Of a stretch of 14,226 nucleotides of DNA, positions 6,631 through 12,940 are shown piece after piece. The position numbers and the translations under genes are program-made. Where the stretch lies: NCBI GenBank assembly GCA_001789205.1, contig MFYT01000039.1:1-14226 (forward strand). The letters run 5' to 3'. The notes below the pieces were generated by a model. The model had not been told where the DNA came from and made no database searches. It was given only the letters and a program-made list of their open reading frames with translations. Position 1 is the first letter of the stretch. The number at the start of each line of letters is the position of its first letter. This DNA comes from Candidatus Raymondbacteria bacterium RIFOXYA2_FULL_49_16 (GTDB taxonomy: Bacteria > Fibrobacterota > OXYB2-FULL-49-7 > XYB2-FULL-49-35).

Positions 6631-8313
6631 ATGAGGTTTTATTTGCGTATTGCGGCGGAATGTTTTATTTGTTTTGTTTTTCCTTTTATGGCACAAGCGC
6701 AACCGGTATTGACGGCCTTCCCCAAACCTTTGCAATTTTATTGCCGGAATGCGCAAGATTCCGCAGTCGCGGCGGTGACTGGAACCGTTACCGCTGCCGG
6801 CCCTGAATCTGTTACGGTCACACTGTACAAAAACAACATACAAACCCTTCACCTTGCGCAGCGTCTGCACTATTCCGGCGCTACGGCTTCCTTTGGCTTT
6901 TCGCCAAAAATACATGCGGAGCTTTCCATGTATAAATTTGAACTCCGCGTCGATACGGCGCTTTATGCCTCGGCCGACAGTGTGGTATGCGGCGACGCAT
7001 TTACCATTGACGGCCAATCCAATTCCGTTACTCAGGCATCCTACAATTATTCCAGCAAATGGATCCGCTCATTTGGTTCCTCCACCACAGACGCAGCACC
7101 AAGCCAGGCGGACTCGACGTGGGCCGTGGCACAGTCCATGACCATATATAGCCATGGAGCTATCGGCGTTTGGGGCATGCAGGTTGCCCGTCACATTATT
7201 GAAAACAGCCAAATTCCGGTTTGCATCATTAACGGCGGTTATAATGGGACGTCCATTGAATCGCATGCCCGCGACCTCACGTATTCCTCCATTTACGGAC
7301 GGCTGTACAATCGGGTACGCCGAGCGGAGTTGTTGAACGGCATCAGGGCTGTTTTCTGGCACCAGGGAGAGAGCGGCTACGATCCGGCCATGTACCGGAC
7401 CAATTTCCTTAATCTCTGCAGCTCCTGGAAAACAGATTACCCTTCGATTGAGCGATATTACCTCTTTCAAACCCGCCCGGGATGCGGTATCGCTTCAGGC
7501 CAGGATATCGTGCGTGAGGCGCAGCGTATTATTCCCGTGGGAAGGCCGGACATTTCCATCATGTCCACCGTGGACCTGCCAGGCCATGACGGTTGCCATT
7601 ATGCGGCCAATGGGTACATCCAGATGGGCGACCAGCTTTACCGGTTGGTGGCCCGTGACTTTTATGTTTCTTCAGACACGGCTCGGATTTGTCCGCCCAA
7701 CATCCAGGAGGCCCGATTCGCCGACATGGCGCACACCCGCCTCATACTCCGGTTCGATCAACCCGTCCTTGTCCCGGCGGACACAGGCATAAGGCACGCT
7801 TTTGCCCTGGGCAAGACCGTAACCGCTTTGGATTCCGTAAAGGCCGATACGGCAGCCAATACCATCACCATTTACTTTCACGTTCCCTCGGACTCCGCTA
7901 CTATCAGCTATGGTCCCGATACCTGGAACAGCGCCACTTATGAAGGCCCCTGGTTATACAATACACGCGGCATCGGCGCGCTGACCTTCCATCGTTTTAT
8001 TGTTTCTGCCAACACGGAGGATGAACCCGGAACAATGGACCTGGAAAACCATTCCCTTACAGTTGCACCCAACCCATTTAATCCGAGCGTGAATATTAAG
8101 GTCGCAGGTTGGAAGAACGGAACAGAGCTCAAGATATTGAATATAAATGGCAAGGTTGTGGTGAATCTGACGACAGTTTTGAACAATGGATCGCAGAAAT
8201 CGGGATTGCGGCAGGTTTCCTGGAATGCTTCAGGCCATGCATCGGGAGTCTATGTTGTAATGCTTAAAAATGGCAATTCCAAACTTAAACAGAAGGTAAT
8301 GCTTATTCGATAA
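6631..8313 (+). CDS. Secreted SASA/sialate O-acetylesterase-type SGNH hydrolase with T9SS sorting domain
   Basis: 560 residues from ATG 6631. Residues 1-23 are a signal peptide ending MAQA. A beta-rich domain follows (about 25-120), as in sialate O-acetylesterase-type proteins. The SGNH core then starts with DGQSN (127-131; nucleophile Ser130), has NGGYNGTS around 202-209, WHQGES at 243-248, and the catalytic D-x-x-H as Asp320 and His323 in LPGHDGCHY. This is the arrangement of the SASA domain and CE6 acetylxylan esterases, which remove O-acetyl groups from sialic acids or xylan. A beta domain around 345-465 precedes the sorting domain (NPFNP about 481-485, VSWNASGHASGVY, terminal MLIR). Which acetylated sugar it acts on cannot be read from sequence. 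Confidence 0.85.
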   Translation: MRFYLRIAAECFICFVFPFMAQAQPVLTAFPKPLQFYCRNAQDSAVAAVTGTVTAAGPESVTVTLYKNNIQTLHLAQRLHYSGATASFGFSPKIHAELSMYKFELRVDTALYASADSVVCGDAFTIDGQSNSVTQASYNYSSKWIRSFGSSTTDAAPSQADSTWAVAQSMTIYSHGAIGVWGMQVARHIIENSQIPVCIINGGYNGTSIESHARDLTYSSIYGRLYNRVRRAELLNGIRAVFWHQGESGYDPAMYRTNFLNLCSSWKTDYPSIERYYLFQTRPGCGIASGQDIVREAQRIIPVGRPDISIMSTVDLPGHDGCHYAANGYIQMGDQLYRLVARDFYVSSDTARICPPNIQEARFADMAHTRLILRFDQPVLVPADTGIRHAFALGKTVTALDSVKADTAANTITIYFHVPSDSATISYGPDTWNSATYEGPWLYNTRGIGALTFHRFIVSANTEDEPGTMDLENHSLTVAPNPFNPSVNIKVAGWKNGTELKILNINGKVVVNLTTVLNNGSQKSGLRQVSWNASGHASGVYVVMLKNGNSKLKQKVMLIR

Positions 8314-8357
8314 AAGTCGGCTTTTTGAAAAAAGACGTCTTTACCCATGGAGCGTAT

Positions 8358-8495
8358 GTGAATCCTATACGAGCGTCATTGGTTTTGGCTGCGTTGTTTC
8401 TTCTTACAGCCGGGTTGGGCGCGCAACCTCCCCAGCAGCGGCCGCTGATACAAAAATCCAACTTCACGGCACGAAAAACGACTGTGGTTAAATGA
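8358..8495 (+). CDS. Mini-ORF: signal peptide joined to the tail of a sorting domain
   Basis: 45 residues from GTG 8358, with GGAG five bases upstream. Residues 1-23 are a signal peptide (NPIRAS, a hydrophobic core, then GLGAQ). A short Pro/Gln-rich stretch follows, and the protein ends FTARKTTVVK, which matches the last ten residues of a T9SS sorting domain. There is no cargo region. Like the ORF at 6341-6553, it looks like the two ends of a secreted-protein gene brought together by an internal deletion. The intact ribosome binding site means it may still be translated. Confidence 0.45.
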   Translation: MNPIRASLVLAALFLLTAGLGAQPPQQRPLIQKSNFTARKTTVVK

Positions 8496-8588
8496 GTGGC
8501 AGGATCAAGACTCTTTGAATATAGCCGGATTTAAGTTCTGAACGGAGCGTGATAAAGCGGCCCGATCTGTTTTAGAATTACCCCTCCC

Positions 8589-8610
8589 GAGAGTTTTAAC
8601 CAATCGCATT
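8589..8610 (+). repeat. Direct repeat copy 2 (22 bases)
   Basis: Matches 6310-6331 at 21 of 22 bases and likewise lies between a gene remnant and the next secreted-protein gene. The flanking bases are unrelated, so the identity is confined to this block. Confidence 0.7.
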
Positions 8611-8628
8611 TGGAATTACTATCAATCG

Positions 8629-8644
8629 TCCGACTTAAATCGGA
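8629..8644 (+). repeat. Short inverted repeat upstream of the LRR gene
   Basis: TCCGA and TCGGA flank the six bases CTTAAA, a five-pair stem. No T run follows, so it is not a standard terminator. It could be an operator or chance. Confidence 0.3.
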
Positions 8645-8663
8645 GTTATATTATTGTACAACA

Positions 8664-8670
8664 AAGGAGA
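8664..8670 (+). promoter_or_regulatory. Ribosome binding site that selects the start at 8678
   Basis: AAGGAGA ends seven bases before ATG 8678. A TTG in the same frame at 8654 lies upstream of this site and would put charged residues before the signal peptide, so it is rejected. Confidence 0.75.
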
Positions 8671-8677
8671 AGAACGA

Positions 8678-10873
8678 ATGAGAACATTTTTGATCGTACT
8701 CATCGCATCATCGTGCTTGCTGGCACAGACGTATTCCGACGATTCGCTAATCGTCAGATCTATCCTCGATTCAAACGGGTGGACCGCTTTTTCCGTGGGC
8801 GATGTCGCGCAGGTGCAGGACAACAGGATTGTGTCCCTAAACCTCAGCGGATATTGGTACGGCAGGCGTCTGCGTATCAGCGCCGGCGTATACACGAGCA
8901 AACCGACTTTTCTGGTAATCCAACAACTGCCTTCCACAATCGGAAACCTGACCGGACTTCAGACCCTCAACCTCAACGGCAACCAGTTGACCTCTCTGCC
9001 GGATGAAATCGTAAATCTGGCCAACCTGCGCAATCTGTATCTCAATAACACGCAGTTGTACGTCATCGATACCATGAATCCGTATGCAGGCGACACTACT
9101 GTTTTCAGGACATTCAGCCTTACGGGGAAGATCAGCAACTTCAAGGACCAGCCGATCGATTATATGAACAACTGTCTGAAGGTGCTGCCCGATTCCCTAG
9201 GCAAACTCACGAATTTGACCGCGCTCCATCTGAACAACAACCTGCTCTCCAGCCTTCCCGCTGCGCTTGGAAACATAAACGGCCTGCAGGAGCTGTTGTT
9301 AAACAGCAACAATTTATCGGCATTCCCCGCTACTATAGTAAGCCTTACAAATCTTAGGAAACTCTGCCTTGGCAATAATTTCATATCAGCCGTTCCTGCC
9401 TCAATAAACAACTGTGCGCTGCTCGACTCGCTTGAACTTGGGAACAACAGCCTGACATCTGTACCCGATGAAATCGGAGACCTGGACAGCCTCAGGTACC
9501 TTCGCCTGAACGATAACCGGATATCCAACCTTCCCGACGCACTTGGCACTTTAAACAGGCTGCTGCTGCTTTCGGTGGCGCGAAACGCATTGACCGCACT
9601 GCCTTCAACCATTGGCAATCTTGTTAATCTGCAATCTCTGTATGTGGATTTCAACCAGATCACCGCGCTTCCCGCTTCCATCGGCGGCTGCACGCAACTG
9701 CGGCGCCTCTCTGCCGCGCACAACAGGCTTGCGGCCCTTCCTGACCAAATCGGCAGCCTTGGATATCTGTACGATGCACAATTCCAGGAAAACCTGCTGA
9801 CATCCATCCCCGATGCCATTGGAACCATGGGCAATCTGACAACATGGCAAAACCAGGTCTGGCTGCACCTTGACCATAACCTGTTGACCACCGTACCGGG
9901 GACTATCGGGGACATAGGCGAGCTCTATGCTCTCAAACTCCATAACAATCGCTTGACCAGCGTGCCGGGTAAACTTGTCAAGCCAGGTGCCTTGCGAATG
10001 CTCGAACTGCAGCATAATGAACTCACCAGCCTGCCTGACTCGTTTAACCTCCATAAGAACTATTTCTATTTTAAGGTGTTCAACAACAGACTTACCAGTC
10101 TCCCGAATTTCACACGGTGCGATTTCAACTGGTTCTATGCGTATAACAACCAGATCACCACCATTCCCGACTCTTTGATCACCTGCACTCTCGGCGATCT
10201 GCAGCTCCAGAACAATAAACTTGCAAGCCTTCCGGACTCGTTTGGCAACATCCGGGTGGGTACTCTGTATATTGAGGACAACCAGCTTACCAGCCTTCCC
10301 GAATCCTTCTGCAAGATAAACAATTTAACGTATTGCTATTTGAGCAGAAACCAGCTAAGCGCCCTACCGGATTCCTTTGGAAACCTCAGCCGTCTGAGCT
10401 GGTTCAAGGTGGACGGCAATCAGCTGACAGCGCTCCCAAACTCAATCACCCGGATATCGCTCTATTCCGGGTGCACAAGTTTTGATAAAAACATATTGTG
10501 CAACATGCCGCCGGCCATGGTTACCTGGCTCAATGCACAGGATCCGGACTGGGCTTCCTCGCAGGACTGCGGCGGGGTTGTGGGAATAGACAAAAATCCT
10601 GATGGAAAACTTGTCTTTTCCCTGGCCCAGAACACGCCCAACCCGTTCAATCCTTCAACAGCGATCAGCTATTCATTGCCGTCAGCCTGTCGCGTGACGC
10701 TTGAAATGTACACCATAAACGGTACCCTTGTGACCACGTTGTTTGATGGGGATAAAATCGCCGGAACACATGCGGCAGTTTGGAACGCTGATGGAGTAAG
10801 TTCCGGAATATATTATTACAAACTCCGGGCCGGAGAATTCGCGGCAACGAAGAAATGCTTGCTGGTAAAGTAA
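8678..10873 (+). CDS. Secreted leucine-rich-repeat protein with T9SS sorting domain
   Basis: 731 residues from ATG 8678. Residues 1-17 are a signal peptide ending LLAQ. A cap (about 18-80) contains SNGW and RIVSLNLSG, as in bacterial and plant-like LRR proteins. About 20 repeats of 22-24 residues follow (roughly 82-600) on the pattern LxxLPxxIGxLxxLxxLxLxxN, the SHOC2/bacterial type. After the second repeat an insert of some 25 residues breaks the register (YVIDTMNPYAGD to KDQPIDYMNN). Later repeats become irregular, with aromatic residues in concave positions (YFYFKVFNN, WFYAYNN), a possible binding face for sugars or protein. The sorting domain starts near residue 652 (NPFNP) and ends LLVK. 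LRRs generally bind partners rather than catalyse, so a surface adhesin or substrate-binding role is inferred. The next gene begins 28 bases later with its own ribosome binding site, suggesting an operon. Confidence 0.85.
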   Translation: MRTFLIVLIASSCLLAQTYSDDSLIVRSILDSNGWTAFSVGDVAQVQDNRIVSLNLSGYWYGRRLRISAGVYTSKPTFLVIQQLPSTIGNLTGLQTLNLNGNQLTSLPDEIVNLANLRNLYLNNTQLYVIDTMNPYAGDTTVFRTFSLTGKISNFKDQPIDYMNNCLKVLPDSLGKLTNLTALHLNNNLLSSLPAALGNINGLQELLLNSNNLSAFPATIVSLTNLRKLCLGNNFISAVPASINNCALLDSLELGNNSLTSVPDEIGDLDSLRYLRLNDNRISNLPDALGTLNRLLLLSVARNALTALPSTIGNLVNLQSLYVDFNQITALPASIGGCTQLRRLSAAHNRLAALPDQIGSLGYLYDAQFQENLLTSIPDAIGTMGNLTTWQNQVWLHLDHNLLTTVPGTIGDIGELYALKLHNNRLTSVPGKLVKPGALRMLELQHNELTSLPDSFNLHKNYFYFKVFNNRLTSLPNFTRCDFNWFYAYNNQITTIPDSLITCTLGDLQLQNNKLASLPDSFGNIRVGTLYIEDNQLTSLPESFCKINNLTYCYLSRNQLSALPDSFGNLSRLSWFKVDGNQLTALPNSITRISLYSGCTSFDKNILCNMPPAMVTWLNAQDPDWASSQDCGGVVGIDKNPDGKLVFSLAQNTPNPFNPSTAISYSLPSACRVTLEMYTINGTLVTTLFDGDKIAGTHAAVWNADGVSSGIYYYKLRAGEFAATKKCLLVK

Positions 10874-10888
10874 TTAAAACGATAATTA

Positions 10889-10895
10889 AAGGAGA
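10889..10895 (+). promoter_or_regulatory. Ribosome binding site of the paralogue B esterase
   Basis: AAGGAGA lies about six bases before ATG 10902, closely resembling the sites before 3003 and 8678. The 28-base gap to the LRR stop contains no terminator. Confidence 0.65.
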
Positions 10896-10901
10896 AATAG
10901 T

Positions 10902-12632
10902 ATGAGCCTTACAATAACTCGTGCAGGGTTTCTGATGATCGCGACAGTCATTGTTATAGCAGCGCTTTCCGGTAACGCTACGGCTGCAGCAAGCTGGGTA
11001 CCGGCCAGCCTTGTTGCACGGGTGAGCGCCGCTCCTGCGACAGCAACCGATGATTCCATCAAGAATATCCTGATACCAGACTACGAAACCCGGATCGACG
11101 ATCTTGATACAGGCGTCGCTTTTATTAAACGTCATATTATTCAGCTCCGCGATAATGTTTTAATGCTTTACCAGCAGTACAACAGGGGCTATTCTTATGA
11201 CTATGACTTCCGTACTTTCAACGCTGTCTTGGAAGACATGGGTTTTTATCTGCCGCGGCTCGAAAGCAAAGTAAATCCGGACAACGACCTGCCGCTGCGT
11301 ATGATGAGGAAGCCATATCTGGGGGGTGATAACAAGATTGGTTGTTACTGGGTGATGATCCCAAGGGGATACACCAGCGACAAAGCGTATCCTTTAATCA
11401 GTACAGATCAGATGCAAATGAGTTTTATTGATAAATTCATGAGGGTTGTGACGAATTCCGGATATATTGCGGTGGGCGAAAACGCATCACTAACCGACGT
11501 GGCGCACGATCTGCATATCGATCCTTTCAGGACATATACGGGCGGTTTTTCGCAGGGCGGTCATACTTCCATGCGTTCGGCATGGTGGAGGCCCGACAGG
11601 TATGCGGCGTGCGTTCCGGTGTCTCCCGATCTCCGTCTTCCAAACCAGGCTTCGTACTTCTACTGTGTAAAAGCCTTGAAAAATGTCCCTGTCCGCATAC
11701 TCCAGGGGGATTATGACGGATATATCGACGGCACAAAATATGTGTACGAGGTCATGCAGGAGGCTGGATGCCCGGTTGAATTCATGACGTTTCTTGGAGC
11801 CCATGAGCCCATACCATGGATAGACCCCGCCAGTTTTCCCCTTATCACAACCTTTTTTGACCAGCATGTGCTGAACCCCTACCCTAAGACGGTCTATCAT
11901 GCGGTGGAAGCCGGCCAGGTCGCGTATTCGCGTGCCTTCTGGGTGGACGGCAAACTTGCCCGCAACCAGGTTATCGGCGGTTTTAATCCCACGTATACGG
12001 TAACAGCGGACAAAGCGGCAAATACCATCACTATTGATTCCGCTGACGCCATATTCACCTCATTCGACTTTTATCTTTGCGACAGTCTTGTTGACATGAC
12101 CAGCCCCGTCAATGTGGTCAAAAACGGGACATCGCTCTTCTTTGGCGCTGTTCCCACCAACGGGAAGCTGACGGTGCTGATCTCCACGCAGTACACCATT
12201 CCCGCAACAGCGACGACAAAGGCCTCGATAATCACCTCCCAGCAGTTGACCGGCGGCGTGACCAGGAACCAGTGGCAGGAACTGGATTCAATCAGGTGCC
12301 TGATTTTCAACGATTGCAGCGATACCCTTCCCTCAACAGCTGTTAAAAAAGCGGAAAAGCCATTGCCCGGCAATGCCGGTATTACCGTAAGCCCGAATCC
12401 ATTCAATCCACGTACGGTCATAAGCATCAAGAATCTTGTACCAAGCAGCAAAAAAAATGAGATACAGATATTTAATATCCATGGCAAATTGATTCAGACG
12501 CTTTCTGCTCCCTCCCTGGTTCTTGGCGCCGGCTTATCCTGGGACGCGTCGGCCCAGCCATCGGGCATATATATCGTAAAGGCCGTCGTGGGGGGCCAGG
12601 TGCTGGCAAAACAGATGACGCTGATCAAATGA
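10902..12632 (+). CDS. Secreted esterase-like alpha/beta hydrolase with T9SS sorting domain (paralogue B)
   Basis: 576 residues. Residues 1-30 are a signal peptide ending ATAAA. As in the gene at 3003-4688, a helical N-terminal region begins with SWVPASL. Here the core is closer to a textbook esterase: VMIPRGYTSDKAYPLI, a GGFSQGGH elbow with Ser217, Asp270 in LQGDYDG, and His301 in GAHEP. Poly(3-hydroxybutyrate)-depolymerase and feruloyl-esterase-like hydrolases have this order. LNPYPK, YSRAFWVDGK, NTITIDSADA and WQELDSI mark a post-catalytic beta domain shared with paralogue A. The sorting domain has NPFNP at 499-503, then WDASAQPSGIY and terminal TLIK. Pairing with the LRR gene in one operon suggests they act on the same surface or substrate. 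The ester substrate is not known. Confidence 0.8.
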   Translation: MSLTITRAGFLMIATVIVIAALSGNATAAASWVPASLVARVSAAPATATDDSIKNILIPDYETRIDDLDTGVAFIKRHIIQLRDNVLMLYQQYNRGYSYDYDFRTFNAVLEDMGFYLPRLESKVNPDNDLPLRMMRKPYLGGDNKIGCYWVMIPRGYTSDKAYPLISTDQMQMSFIDKFMRVVTNSGYIAVGENASLTDVAHDLHIDPFRTYTGGFSQGGHTSMRSAWWRPDRYAACVPVSPDLRLPNQASYFYCVKALKNVPVRILQGDYDGYIDGTKYVYEVMQEAGCPVEFMTFLGAHEPIPWIDPASFPLITTFFDQHVLNPYPKTVYHAVEAGQVAYSRAFWVDGKLARNQVIGGFNPTYTVTADKAANTITIDSADAIFTSFDFYLCDSLVDMTSPVNVVKNGTSLFFGAVPTNGKLTVLISTQYTIPATATTKASIITSQQLTGGVTRNQWQELDSIRCLIFNDCSDTLPSTAVKKAEKPLPGNAGITVSPNPFNPRTVISIKNLVPSSKKNEIQIFNIHGKLIQTLSAPSLVLGAGLSWDASAQPSGIYIVKAVVGGQVLAKQMTLIK

Positions 12633-12666
12633 CAAAGAAACCTAATGGTAAATAGTTGGGGTTTTA

Positions 12667-12846
12667 ATGAATGCAACTGAAATGGCGCGTCAATTGAAAG
12701 CGGCGGGTGAACGTCATCTGGCTGAATTCATTCCCGGCTCTTGCGGTTCATCCAGGGAAGTGAACCGATGGGGCATAGTGCAAACCTCGATCGATTTCAG
12801 GCTGCAGAACGCGAAAAACGCTGAAAAACTTCAGAAAGAGGCGATT
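12667..12846 (+). pseudogene. Fragment resembling a GH4-family glycosidase
   Basis: The frame from ATG 12667 encodes MARQLKAAGERHLAEFIPG and, after about ten residues, WGIVQTSIDFRLQNAKNAEKL. A G-(D/E)-R-H-x-x-E-(F/Y)-x-P block followed by an R-rich helix resembles the C-terminal part of NAD-dependent GH4 glycosidases (alpha-glucosidase, alpha-galactosidase or galacturonidase type). The NAD-binding N-terminus and the remaining C-terminus are absent. The frame stays open to 13056, but the later part overlaps the deacetylase gene and looks like unrelated sequence. It starts 34 bases after the esterase stop, without a clear ribosome binding site. It is best read as a remnant. The family assignment is a motif impression only. 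Confidence 0.42.
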
Positions 12847-12940
12847 AGAAACAGATCGATAAAGTGGAACCGAGCGGGTAACGATAAAATAGGTTTGGAA
12901 CGGCCCCCTTTTTTTTCCGTAACTTTAACCGGACATTACT

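Larger units (their letters stand above)
8496..8677 (+). other. Non-coding spacer before the LRR gene
   Basis: I see no gene in these 182 bases. They hold the second copy of the 22-base repeat, a short inverted repeat, and the ribosome binding site of the LRR gene. Any promoter for the downstream operon should be here. TATATT at 8647-8652 is a candidate -10, but no convincing -35 is seen. Confidence 0.5.

Noticed and set aside
8334-8345. Palindrome AAAGACGTCTTT with a nearby CTTTTT-GA-AAAAAG as a terminator after the SASA esterase
   Set aside because: The stems are short and A/T-only or lack a T run, and alternative pairings compete. Too weak to call a terminator or operator.
9160-9915. Long minus-strand open frame with a repeating Ser/Arg-rich pattern
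   Set aside because: It is the antisense image of the leucine-rich repeats, so its periodicity is inherited.
8940-10450. Regularly spaced similar segments that could suggest a CRISPR or tandem DNA array
   Set aside because: The period of about 69 bases is the LRR unit; the DNA itself is diverged and the frame is continuous coding sequence.
12634-12664. AAACC...GGGTTTT around 12640-12664 as a terminator after paralogue B
   Set aside because: The pairing is short with mismatches and a large loop, so I could not distinguish it from chance.
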